From Pelomonas baiyunensis (lineage in GTDB: Bacteria; Pseudomonadota; Gammaproteobacteria; Burkholderiales; Burkholderiaceae_C), in the NCBI RefSeq assembly GCF_043555935.1, contig NZ_JBIGIB010000001.1, positions 248,001 through 312,000 on the forward strand: a stretch of DNA of 64,000 nucleotides, given 5' to 3'. The translations under genes were made by a program, and so were the position numbers. Shown in pieces: positions 9,458-17,508 of this stretch (its first letter is position 1; each line of letters begins with the position of its first letter). The notes under the pieces are model-generated. The model worked only from the letters and a program-made list of their open reading frames with translations. It searched no databases and was not told the origin of the DNA.

Positions 9458-9473
9458 GGGCGCGGAACTTGCG
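9458..9473 (+). promoter_or_regulatory. Predicted sigma-54 (RpoN) promoter
   Basis: GGGCGCG-GAAC-TTGCG aligns with the RpoN consensus TGGCACG-N4-TTGCW, keeping the invariant GG (9459-9460) and GC (9471-9472) at the required spacing and the TTGC block exactly. Transcription would start near 9484, leaving a short leader that contains the ribosome site aagaggagcaacg for the ATG at 9499. Combined with the palindrome 30 bp upstream, this is the best-supported promoter of the cluster. Confidence 0.6.
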
Positions 9474-9498
9474 TCGCAGGCTCTGAAGAGGAGCAACG

Positions 9499-10941
9499 AT
9501 GCAGACCGCTTTCGACGAGATGAACGCTGCGGGGCTCTCCGGCCCCGCCACCCGTGCCCACTACGAGGCCTACGCCCGCTGGCTGGCCGACCAGCCCGAG
9601 AGCCTGATGCGCGAACGGCGCGAACAGGCGGAGCTGATCTTCCGCCGCGTGGGCATCACCTTCGCCGTCTATGGCGACAAGGATTCCGGGGAAGGCACCG
9701 AACGCCTGATCCCTTTCGACCTGATCCCGCGGGTCATTCCAGCCGCCGAGTGGACGAGCATGCAGGCCGGCCTGGCCCAGCGGGTCACGGCCCTCAACCG
9801 TTTCATCCACGACGTCTATCACGACCAGGAAATCCTGAAGGCCGGCATCGTCCCGGCGGACGAGATCCTGAACAACGCCCAGTTCCGCAAGGAGATGATG
9901 GGCGTGGACGTGCCCGGCGGCGTCTACAGCCACATCGCCGGGGTCGACATCGTGCGCGCCGGCCACAGCGACGGCAGCGGCCACTACTACGTGCTGGAAG
10001 ACAACCTGCGCGTGCCCTCGGGCGTGAGCTACATGCTCGAGAACCGCAAGATGATGATGCGGCTCTTCCCCGAGCTTTTCGTCAACCACCGCATCGCGCC
10101 GGTGGCGCACTACCCCGACCTGCTGCTGGACACGCTGCGCAGCGTCGCGCCCTCGGGCGTGGCGGACCCGACGGTCGTGGTCATGACGCCGGGCATGTAC
10201 AACTCGGCCTACTTCGAGCACGCCTTCCTGGCCCAGCAGATGGGCGTGGAGCTGGTGGAAGGGCAAGACCTGTTCGTGGACGGCGGCTTTGTGTACATGC
10301 GCACCACGCGCGGGCCGAAGCGCGTGGACGTGATCTACCGCCGCATCGACGACGACTTCCTCGACCCCAAGGTCTTCCGCCCCGATTCACAACTCGGCTG
10401 CGCTGGGTTGGTGGAGGCCTACAAGGCGGGCAAGGTGACGCTGTCCAACGCCATCGGCACGGGCATCGCGGACGACAAGTCCATCTACCCCTACGTGCCG
10501 AAGATGATCGAGTTCTACCTCGGCGAGAAACCCATCCTGCAGAACGTGCCCACTTACGTCTGCCGTGAGAAGGAGGACCTGGCCTACACGCTGGCCCACC
10601 TGCCCGAGCTGGTGGTGAAGGAAGTGCACGGCGCGGGCGGCTACGGCATGCTCGTCGGCCCGGCGGCGACGAAAGCCGAAGTGGAGGCCTTCCGCGCCCA
10701 GCTGATCGCCAACCCGAGCAACTACATCGCGCAGCCGACGCTGTCGCTGTCCACCTGCCCGACGTTTGTGGAGGCAGGCATCGCGCCCCGTCACATTGAT
10801 CTGCGACCCTTCGTGCTGTCGGGTTCCAGCGTGCGCATGGTGCCCGGCGGTTTGACGCGTGTGGCTTTGAAGGAGGGCTCCTTGGTGGTGAACAGCAGCC
10901 AGGGTGGTGGGACCAAGGACACCTGGGTGCTGGAAGACTGA
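9499..10941 (+). CDS. Circularly permuted ATP-grasp protein (COG2308 type)
   Basis: 480 residues, full length for the circularly permuted ATP-grasp type 2 family. Nucleotide and metal-binding features are intact: YVLEDNLRVPSG (164-175), DVIYRRIDDDFLDP (277-290), the Lys and Gly-rich loop VVKEVHGAGGYGM (372-384), and HIDLRPFVL (432-440). Such enzymes are predicted to ligate a carboxylate to an amine using ATP. It is followed after 13 bp by an alpha-E gene, the standard partner, and family clusters usually also hold a transglutaminase, as here. A sigma-54-type promoter and an NtrC-like site precede it. The substrate is not known; this is the copy in the window most likely to be catalytically active. 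Confidence 0.9.
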   Translation: MQTAFDEMNAAGLSGPATRAHYEAYARWLADQPESLMRERREQAELIFRRVGITFAVYGDKDSGEGTERLIPFDLIPRVIPAAEWTSMQAGLAQRVTALNRFIHDVYHDQEILKAGIVPADEILNNAQFRKEMMGVDVPGGVYSHIAGVDIVRAGHSDGSGHYYVLEDNLRVPSGVSYMLENRKMMMRLFPELFVNHRIAPVAHYPDLLLDTLRSVAPSGVADPTVVVMTPGMYNSAYFEHAFLAQQMGVELVEGQDLFVDGGFVYMRTTRGPKRVDVIYRRIDDDFLDPKVFRPDSQLGCAGLVEAYKAGKVTLSNAIGTGIADDKSIYPYVPKMIEFYLGEKPILQNVPTYVCREKEDLAYTLAHLPELVVKEVHGAGGYGMLVGPAATKAEVEAFRAQLIANPSNYIAQPTLSLSTCPTFVEAGIAPRHIDLRPFVLSGSSVRMVPGGLTRVALKEGSLVVNSSQGGGTKDTWVLED

Positions 10942-10954
10942 GGGAGACAACGAG

Positions 10955-11932
10955 ATGCTTTCAAGAACCGCTGACCACCTCTTCTGGCTGAGCCGGTACA
11001 TCGAACGTGCCGAGAACACGGCTCGGATGCTGGACATCGCGTACCAGACGTCCCTGCAGCCCCAGTCGGCTGACGAATCCGAGCAGACCTGGCGCAGCCT
11101 GGTGTCCATCTCCGAGCTCAACGGTTTGTTCGGCTCGCGTTATGCGCAGATCAATGCGCGCAACGTCATGGAGTTCATGGTGGCCGACGAGAACAACCTC
11201 TCGTCCATCTTCAACTGCCTGCGTGCCGCCCGCGAGAACGCCCGGGCCGTGCGCGGCGCGCTGACCACCGAGGTCTGGGAGACGATGAACCAGACCTGGC
11301 TGGAGTTCCGCCGGCTGCTGCGGGACGGCGCGCTTGCGCGCGACCCCTCGCAGCTGTTCGAGTGGGTCAAGTACCGCAGCCACCTGTCGCGTGGCGTGAC
11401 GGTGGGCACCATGCTGCAGGACGAGGCGTTTCACTTCATCCGCATCGGCTCCTTCCTGGAGCGGGCTGACAACACCGCGCGGCTGCTGGACGTGAAGTTC
11501 TATCGCCAGGACCAGGAGCAGGCGCAATCGCAGGGCCAAGGGGAACCCGAGTTGCCAGGGCACGATGCCGCCCGCGACTTCTATTACTGGTCGGCGGTGC
11601 TGCGCTCGGTGTCGGGCTTTGAGATCTACCGCAAGGTCTACAGCAACGTGATCCAGCCGGAGAAGGTGGCGGAGTTGCTGATCCTGCGCCCGGACATGCC
11701 GCGTTCGCTGTCGCACTGCGTGACGCGCATGCAGGCCAACCTGAAGCGCGTGGCCAACGGCCATTCGGCCGAGACGCTGCGGCGGGTGGGCCGGTTGGAG
11801 GCGGAGCTGGCGTTCGGCCGTATCGACGAGATCCTGGCTGAAGGGTTGCATCCCTTCCTGGATGGGTTCCTGGCGGAGGTGGCGGACCTGGGAGTTCGCA
11901 TCAGCGAGGACTTCCTGGTGCCGTCGGCCTGA
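10955..11932 (+). CDS. Alpha-E domain protein (DUF403, COG2307)
   Basis: 325 residues from the ATG at 10955, behind the ribosome site gagggagacaacg. The all-helical alpha-E domain fills the protein and opens with the family signature LSRTADHLFWLSRYIERAENTARML; later conserved parts include RSHLSRGVTVGTMLQDEAFHFIRIGSFLERADNTARLLDVKF and ILRPDMPRSLSHC. Alpha-E proteins occur nearly always next to, or fused with, circularly permuted ATP-grasp domains; they may hold substrate or complete the active site. It shares the operon with the ATP-grasp gene. Downstream, a 549-bp inverted-repeat element separates it from the transglutaminase-DUF2126 gene. Confidence 0.9.
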   Translation: MLSRTADHLFWLSRYIERAENTARMLDIAYQTSLQPQSADESEQTWRSLVSISELNGLFGSRYAQINARNVMEFMVADENNLSSIFNCLRAARENARAVRGALTTEVWETMNQTWLEFRRLLRDGALARDPSQLFEWVKYRSHLSRGVTVGTMLQDEAFHFIRIGSFLERADNTARLLDVKFYRQDQEQAQSQGQGEPELPGHDAARDFYYWSAVLRSVSGFEIYRKVYSNVIQPEKVAELLILRPDMPRSLSHCVTRMQANLKRVANGHSAETLRRVGRLEAELAFGRIDEILAEGLHPFLDGFLAEVADLGVRISEDFLVPSA

Positions 11933-11985
11933 GGGCACAGGAGCGGGGTGGGCTTTGCTTGCAGCTTCATTGCGCGTGGCACCGT

Positions 11986-12534
11986 GCCGGGAGTTCGCCC
12001 CGGCGGGCGACCAACTTTCTTGTGTCGACAAGAAAGTAGGCAAAGAAGCGACCCCCGACCGCACCGCCCCTCGCGTTGCGAGGGGTTCCCTGCGCTGCTC
12101 AGGCCTTGAGGGCCCGTGCGGAACTCCCTTCGCTACGCTCCGGTCAAACAGCCGCACGGAGTCAGTTCTTGAAGTGCGCTTCGCGCACGCCCTCAAGCCC
12201 TTGCGCTGCTCGGCGGTGCTCAAGGGGGCGAGAGGAATACCTCGGTGCGAACGGCTTCCGGGCTTGGCGGTCGGGCTGTTCAGTTGTTCCTTCACCCCCC
12301 TTTGGAGGAGCCGAGAAGCGCAGAAGCCCGAGGCGCGCGCGCAGTGCGCATCAACGACTGACTTCGCGCAGCTGTCTGAGCGCAGCGTAGCGAAGCGAGT
12401 TCTGCGCGAGCCTCGGGCTTTGAGCATCGCAGGGCACCCCTTCGCACAGCGAAGGGGCGACGGAGCAGGGGCGACTTTTTGCCTTCTTTTTGGTCGCTCA
12501 AAAAGAAGGTCGCCCGCCGGGGCGAACTCCCGGC
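11986..12534. mobile_element. 549-bp inverted-repeat element (non-autonomous)
   Basis: The stretch between the alpha-E gene and the transglutaminase gene holds no credible gene. It is bounded by perfect 27-bp inverted repeats (11986-12012, starting GCCGGGAGTTCGCCCCGGCG, and 12508-12534). Inside each repeat sits a 9-bp-stem hairpin: CTTTCTTGT/ACAAGAAAG at 12015-12036 and CTTCTTTTT/AAAAAGAAG at 12484-12508. Further stems are CCCCTCGC/GCGAGGGG near 12064-12082 and CCCCTTCGC/CGAAGGGG near 12438-12456. No transposase and no clear target duplication were seen. Base composition and short in-frame stops differ from flanking genes. Copy number elsewhere in the genome cannot be seen here. Confidence 0.75.
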
Positions 12535-12594
12535 ATGGGCCAGGCCACCAATCCAATCTCAGAGAAAGCGTCGCCCTCCAGCGATGACCCACGC

Positions 12595-15500
12595 ATGAGC
12601 ATCCACGTCGCCCTCAAGCACGTCACCCGCTACAAGTACGACCGCCCCGTCAACCTGGGCCCCCAGGTCGTGCGCCTGCGCCCGGCGCCCCACTGCCGCA
12701 CGCCCGTGCTCAGCTACTCGCTGCGCATCGAGCCAGCCAACCACTTCATCAACTGGCAGCAAGACCCCTTCGCCAACTACCTGGCGCGGCTCGTGTTTCC
12801 GGAGAAGACCACCGAGTTCACGGTCACCGTGGACCTGGTGGCCGAGATGGCGGTCTACAACCCGTTTGACTTCTTCCTGGAACCGCACGCGCAGACCTTC
12901 CCGTTCGCGTACGACGAGGCCCAGCAGGTCGAGCTGGCGCCGTACCTGCAGGTGGAGCCCACCACGCCCCGCCTGGCGGCCTATCTGGCCGGCATCCCGC
13001 GCACCGAGCGGCCCACCATCGACTTCATCGTCGACCTGAACCAGCGCGTGCAGCAAAGCGTGTCCTACCTGATCCGCCTGGAGCCCGGCGTGCAGACGCC
13101 GGAGGAAACGTTGGAGAAGGCCTCGGGTTCCTGCCGTGACTCCGGCTGGTTGCTGGTGCAGGTGGCGCGCCACCTGGGGCTGGCGGCGCGCTTCGTGTCG
13201 GGCTACCTGATCCAGCTCACGCCGGACGAAAAGGCGCTGGACGGCCCCAGCGGCACCGAGGTGGACTTCACCGACCTGCACGCCTGGTGCGAGGTGTATC
13301 TGCCCGGCGCGGGCTGGATCGGGCTGGACCCGACCTCGGGCCTGCTGGCCGGCGAAGGCCACATTCCGCTGGCCGCCACGCCCACGCCCAGCAGTGCTGC
13401 GCCCATCAGCGGCGGGGTGGACAAGAGCGAGGTGGAGTTCGACCACGAGATGAGCGTCACGCGCATCTACGAGTCACCCCGCGTGACCAAGCCCTACACC
13501 GACGACCAGTGGAGCCGCATCCTCAAGCTCGGCGAGCAAGTCGACCGCGAATTGCTGACCGGCGATGTGCGGCTGACCATGGGCGGCGAGCCCACCTTCG
13601 TGGCGGTGGATGACCGCGACGCGCCGGAATGGAACACCGAGGCGCTGGGCCCCACCAAGCGCATCTACGCCCAACAGCTCACGCACCGGCTGCGCGATGA
13701 ATACGGCCAGGGCGGCTTCCTGCACTTCGGCCAGGGCAAGTGGTACCCCGGCGAGCAACTGCCGCGCTGGGCGCTGTCCATCCACTGGCGGGCCGACGGC
13801 CAGCCCTGCTGGCGCAACCCCGACTGGTTTGCCGACGAGCGCGAGCCGCACCGCTACACCAGCGAAGACGCGGACGTCTTCATGAAGGCGTTGACACGCC
13901 GCCTGGGGCTGACCGACACCCACGTGCAGCCGGGCTATGAAGACACCTGGTACTACCTCTGGCGCGAGCGCCGCCTGCCGGTGAACGTGGACCCGTTCGA
14001 TTCGCGCCTGGACGATGAACTGGAGCGCGTGCGGCTGCGCCGGGTGTTCGACCAGGGCCTGTCGCACGTGGTGGGCTACGTGCTGCCGCTGCGCCACAGC
14101 GGCGAGGCCCCGGCGCTGGCCGGCACGCGCTGGCAAACGGGCCCCTGGTTCCTGCGCGACGAGCGCCTGTACCTGCACCCCGGCGATTCGCCCATGGGCT
14201 GGCGCCTGCCGCTGGACTCGCTGCCCTGGGTGGCGCCGGCCGATTACCCCTACCTGGTGGAGCAGGACCCGTTCGCCCCCCGCGGCATGTTGCCGGCCTC
14301 GGCCACGCTGCGTGCGCAGGTGCAGGGCGTGTCGTCCACCGGGCCCACGCCTGCGCAGCGGCCGCAGGCGGCGAGCGCCGGCCGCCCGGGTGCGGTGGGC
14401 GCTCCGGGCGATGGGTACGGCCTGAGCGCGGACGGCTCGCCCGACCGCTTTGCCAGCGCCGGCGGCGTCACGCGCACCGCGCTCTGCGTGGAGGCGCGCG
14501 ACCCCCGCCGCGCCAACGGCCCGGCCGCCGAAGGCAAGGGCCAGGCCAGTGGCGTGCTCTACGTCTTCATGCCGCCGCTGGAGAAGCTGGAGCACTACCT
14601 GGAACTGCTCACCGCGGTGGAGGCCAGCTGCGAGGACACGGGCTACAAGATCGTGCTGGAGGGCTACCCCCCGCCGCGCGACCCGCGGCTGAAGGTGCTG
14701 CAGGTCACGCCGGACCCGGGCGTCATCGAGGTCAACATCCACCCCGCTCACAACTGGCGAGAGCTGGTGTCGCACACCGAGTTCCTGTACGAAGCTGCGC
14801 GCTTGACGCGGCTGTCGACCGAGAAGTTCATGATCGACGGCCGGCACACCGGCACCGGCGGCGGCAACCACTTCGTGATGGGCGGCGCCACGCCGGCGGA
14901 TTCGCCCTTCCTGCGCCGGCCGTCGCTGCTGGCCTCGTTGCTGGGCTACTGGCACAACCACCCGTCCTTGAGCTACCTGTTCAGCGGGCTGTTCATCGGC
15001 CCCACCAGCCAGTCGCCGCGCGTGGATGAAGCCCGCAACGACCAGCTGCGCGAGCTGGAGATTGCGCTGGGCGAGATCTTCAAGGCCGAGGCGAAGTTCG
15101 GCGAAGCCATGCCGCCGTGGCTGGTGGACCGCACGCTGCGCAACGTGCTGGTGGACGTGACCGGCAACACCCACCGCAGCGAGTTCTCCATCGACAAGCT
15201 CTACTCGCCCGACTCGTCCACCGGGCGCCTGGGCCTGCTGGAGCTGCGCGCCTTCGAGATGCCGCCGCACGCGCGTATGAGCGTGGTGCAGCAGTTGCTG
15301 CTGCGCGCCTTCATCGCCCGCTTCTGGCAGCAGCCCTACAAGGCGCCGCTGGTGCGCTGGGGCACCGAACTGCACGACCGCTGGCTGCTGCCGCACTTCA
15401 TCCGCGAGGACTTTGCCGACGTCATGCAAGACATGGCCGAGGCCGGCTACGCATTCGACGCGAGCTGGTTCGCGCCGCATGTGGAGTTCCGCTTCCCCAA

Positions 15501-16035
15501 GTACGGCGAGTTCGCCGCACGCGGCGTGCACGTGACGCTGCGCGGCGCGCTGGAGCCCTGGCATGTGATGGGCGAGGAGGGCGCGGCCGGCGGCACGGTG
15601 CGGTATGTGGACTCGTCGCTGGAGCGGCTGGAGGTGCACGTGAGCGGCCTGGTGGACCCGCGCCACCGCATCACCGTCAACGGCCACCCGCTGCCGCTGC
15701 AGCCCACTGGCCGCGTCGGCGAATTCGTGGCCGGCGTGCGCTACCGCGCTTGGCTGCCGCCCTCGGCCCTGCACCCGAGCATCGGCATCCATGCGCCGCT
15801 GACCGTGGACCTCATCGACACCTGGCAGCAGAAGTCGCTCGGCGGCTGCCGCTACTTCGTGGCCCACCCGGGCGGGCGCAACTACGCCACGCTGCCGGTC
15901 AACGCCTACGAGGCCGAGAGCCGACGCCTCGCGCGTTTCACGTCGCACGGCCACACGCCGGGTCGCGTGGAGGTGGGTGAGCCGCGGCGCAGCCTGGAGT
16001 TCCCGTTCACGCTGGATCTGCGCAAGGCTGGGTGA
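12595..16035 (+). CDS. Transglutaminase-DUF2126 (putative amidoligase) fusion protein
   Basis: 1146 residues. The N-terminus carries the transglutaminase N-terminal beta module (1-100) and a transglutaminase-like cysteine peptidase core with Cys180 (GSCRDSGWLLVQ), His229 (DLHAWCEV) and Asp245 (GLDPTSG). From about residue 310 to the end runs DUF2126, described as a putative amidoligase of glutamine-synthetase-like fold; visible motifs are RLTMGGEPTFV, GQGKWYPGEQLPRWAL, GRHTGTGGGNHFVMGG and GLLELRAFEMPPHARMS. The fusion joins a hydrolase or transferase to a ligase, fitting peptide-tag making and removal. Start at 12595 gives the family N-terminus MSIHVALKHVTRYKYDRP; an upstream frame extension lies in the repeat element and is rejected. 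Confidence 0.9.
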   Translation: MSIHVALKHVTRYKYDRPVNLGPQVVRLRPAPHCRTPVLSYSLRIEPANHFINWQQDPFANYLARLVFPEKTTEFTVTVDLVAEMAVYNPFDFFLEPHAQTFPFAYDEAQQVELAPYLQVEPTTPRLAAYLAGIPRTERPTIDFIVDLNQRVQQSVSYLIRLEPGVQTPEETLEKASGSCRDSGWLLVQVARHLGLAARFVSGYLIQLTPDEKALDGPSGTEVDFTDLHAWCEVYLPGAGWIGLDPTSGLLAGEGHIPLAATPTPSSAAPISGGVDKSEVEFDHEMSVTRIYESPRVTKPYTDDQWSRILKLGEQVDRELLTGDVRLTMGGEPTFVAVDDRDAPEWNTEALGPTKRIYAQQLTHRLRDEYGQGGFLHFGQGKWYPGEQLPRWALSIHWRADGQPCWRNPDWFADEREPHRYTSEDADVFMKALTRRLGLTDTHVQPGYEDTWYYLWRERRLPVNVDPFDSRLDDELERVRLRRVFDQGLSHVVGYVLPLRHSGEAPALAGTRWQTGPWFLRDERLYLHPGDSPMGWRLPLDSLPWVAPADYPYLVEQDPFAPRGMLPASATLRAQVQGVSSTGPTPAQRPQAASAGRPGAVGAPGDGYGLSADGSPDRFASAGGVTRTALCVEARDPRRANGPAAEGKGQASGVLYVFMPPLEKLEHYLELLTAVEASCEDTGYKIVLEGYPPPRDPRLKVLQVTPDPGVIEVNIHPAHNWRELVSHTEFLYEAARLTRLSTEKFMIDGRHTGTGGGNHFVMGGATPADSPFLRRPSLLASLLGYWHNHPSLSYLFSGLFIGPTSQSPRVDEARNDQLRELEIALGEIFKAEAKFGEAMPPWLVDRTLRNVLVDVTGNTHRSEFSIDKLYSPDSSTGRLGLLELRAFEMPPHARMSVVQQLLLRAFIARFWQQPYKAPLVRWGTELHDRWLLPHFIREDFADVMQDMAEAGYAFDASWFAPHVEFRFPKYGEFAARGVHVTLRGALEPWHVMGEEGAAGGTVRYVDSSLERLEVHVSGLVDPRHRITVNGHPLPLQPTGRVGEFVAGVRYRAWLPPSALHPSIGIHAPLTVDLIDTWQQKSLGGCRYFVAHPGGRNYATLPVNAYEAESRRLARFTSHGHTPGRVEVGEPRRSLEFPFTLDLRKAG

Positions 16036-16057
16036 TGTAGCACAATTGCGCTACATC
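16034..16057 (+). promoter_or_regulatory. Palindromic operator of the toxin-antitoxin pair
   Basis: GATGTAGCACAA-TTGCGCTACATC is a 24-bp palindrome with one mismatch, 14 bp before the antitoxin ATG and overlapping the stop codon of the upstream gene. Ribbon-helix-helix antitoxins bind such palindromes to repress their own operon; binding here is inferred. Confidence 0.65.
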
Positions 16058-16071
16058 CTTTGGAGGCTGAG

Positions 16072-16356
16072 ATGTCCACCACCACGATCCGCCTGGAAGA
16101 TGACCTGAAGGAGCGCCTCAGCGCTGCCGCCGAGCGGGCGGGCAAGACGGCGCATGCCTTCATCCGCGATGCCATCGCGGAGTCCGTCGCGCAGGCGGAG
16201 TTCGATGCGGAAACCGATCGCATCTGCGAAGAGCGGTGGGCGGATTTCTCGGAGACGGGTGAGGCCATCCCGTGGGACGAGGTGAAGGCCTACATGAAGG
16301 CGACCGCTGCGGGCAAGAAGGCCAAGCGGCCGGTGCCCCGCAAGATCCTCGGATGA
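16072..16356 (+). CDS. Ribbon-helix-helix antitoxin (RelB/ParD-like)
   Basis: 94 residues from the ATG at 16072, five bases after a ggaggc ribosome site. The N-terminus STTTIRLEDDLKERLSAAAERAGKTAHAFIRDAIAESV is a ribbon-helix-helix DNA-binding fold (strand 3-8, helices 10-23 and 28-42). The C-terminal half is acidic then basic (ERWADFSETGEAIPWDEVKAYM, KKAKRPVPRK) and would wrap the toxin. Its stop overlaps the toxin start (ATGA), the usual antitoxin-first order. The pair sits between two halves of the ATP-grasp/transglutaminase cluster and is unrelated to it by function. Confidence 0.88.
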   Translation: MSTTTIRLEDDLKERLSAAAERAGKTAHAFIRDAIAESVAQAEFDAETDRICEERWADFSETGEAIPWDEVKAYMKATAAGKKAKRPVPRKILG

Positions 16357-16640
16357 CGGCGATCCATTTCACGGCTGCCGCGCTGGCAGACCTGGAACGG
16401 ATTCGAGATTTTCTTCGAACGCATGATCCCGACCACCTGGTGGACCGGATCGATGAACTTCTGGAGGGGCTCGACGTGCTGACGCATGCGCCGGAGATCG
16501 GCCGTCGCTCCGGCGCCAAATCGCGGGAGCTGGTGATCGGCCGCGCTGGGCGTGGCTATGTGGTTCGCTATCAATACATGCAGCGCGTCGACGCTGTTTT
16601 CGTCATGCTGGTGCGCCATCAGCGCGAATCCGGCAAGTAG
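16353..16640 (+). CDS. RelE/ParE family toxin
   Basis: 95 residues. The fold signature of the RelE/ParE superfamily is visible: ALADLERIRDFLRTHDPDHLVDRIDELLEGLDVLTHAPEIGRRSG, then the core strands ELVIGRAGRGYVVRYQY and AVFVMLVRHQRESGK with the C-terminal Arg/His residues used against ribosome-bound mRNA (RelE) or gyrase (ParE). Which target it has cannot be told by sight. Translation is coupled to the antitoxin by a 4-bp overlap. No second copy is in the window. It likely stabilises this region or acts in stress; both are inferences. Confidence 0.86.
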   Translation: MTAIHFTAAALADLERIRDFLRTHDPDHLVDRIDELLEGLDVLTHAPEIGRRSGAKSRELVIGRAGRGYVVRYQYMQRVDAVFVMLVRHQRESGK

Positions 16641-16649
16641 GTCCCGTCC

Positions 16650-17501
16650 ATGCACATTGAAATCCAACCGGGCGTTCGCCTGTTCGTCGACATCGAAGGC
16701 CTGGGCCACGTGCCTGACGGCCGCGCGCTGCGCGAGAAGCCCACGCTGGTGTTGATCCACGGCGGCCCGGGCTTTGATCACACGGCCTTTCGGCCCTTCT
16801 TCAGCCGCTTGGCCGACCTGTGCCAGGTCGTTTACTTCGACCAGCGCGGCCACGGCCGCAGCAGCCCGCGGCCACTGGGCGAATGCCGGCTGGACACGCT
16901 GGCCGACGACGTGGTGCGTCTGTGCGACGCCTTGGGCATCGTCAAGCCCATCGTGCTGGGTCAGAGCTTTGGCGGCTTCGTGGCCCAGCGCTACCTGGCC
17001 CGCCACCCGGCGCATCCGGCCAAGGTCATCTTGTCCAGCACTTCGCACCACTTCGGGCTGGAACGCAAGGTGCACCACTTCGGCCGCCTGGGCGGACCGG
17101 CCGCCGCGCAGGCCACGCGCGACTTCTGGGAGCGCCCCGGGCCCGACACGTGGGGGGCTTACGAGCAACACTGCCGCCACCTCTACAACACCCGCCCCAA
17201 GGACCCGAACGCGGGCGGCTGGATGCAGTTCAACCCCGACATCCTGTTCGAACACACCCGCACCGAGCTGCCCGGCATGGACCTGCGCCCCGGCCTGGCC
17301 GCGGTGCAGTGCCCGGTGCTGGTGATGGCCGGTGAGGAAGACCCGGTGACGCCGCCGGAAGACGCCGAGGAGATCGTGGCGGCGGTGCCCGCGCCGTGGC
17401 GCGCCGGGTTCGAGCGCTTCCCCGGCGTGGGCCACGGCGCGTGGCGTGACGACCCCGATGCCGCCGAGCGCGTGCTGCGGGCCTTCCTGACCGCGGCCTG
17501 A
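16650..17501 (+). CDS. Alpha/beta hydrolase, proline iminopeptidase-like
   Basis: 283 residues. Catalytic triad: Ser106 in GQSFGG, Asp231 in EEDPVTP and His262 in GVGHGAW; the HGGPG oxyanion motif at 37-41 is typical of proline iminopeptidases (peptidase family S33). A cap domain lies between about 130 and 210. No signal peptide, so cytosolic. It ends 7 bp before the fused ATP-grasp/alpha-E gene and so is likely co-transcribed with it and with the transglutaminase at 20163. Related clusters in other bacteria often hold a peptidase such as the Anbu proteasome-like protease; this enzyme could fill that place, an inference from position only. Confidence 0.85.
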   Translation: MHIEIQPGVRLFVDIEGLGHVPDGRALREKPTLVLIHGGPGFDHTAFRPFFSRLADLCQVVYFDQRGHGRSSPRPLGECRLDTLADDVVRLCDALGIVKPIVLGQSFGGFVAQRYLARHPAHPAKVILSSTSHHFGLERKVHHFGRLGGPAAAQATRDFWERPGPDTWGAYEQHCRHLYNTRPKDPNAGGWMQFNPDILFEHTRTELPGMDLRPGLAAVQCPVLVMAGEEDPVTPPEDAEEIVAAVPAPWRAGFERFPGVGHGAWRDDPDAAERVLRAFLTAA

Positions 17502-17508
17502 CCCCGCC

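Noticed and set aside
12490..12594. Upstream in-frame extension of the transglutaminase-DUF2126 gene
   Set aside because: The extra residues come from the inverted-repeat element and do not resemble the family; the fold begins at the ATG at 12595.
13474..15954. Long minus-strand open frame opposite the DUF2126 region
   Set aside because: Shadow of the GC-biased gene; no family features.
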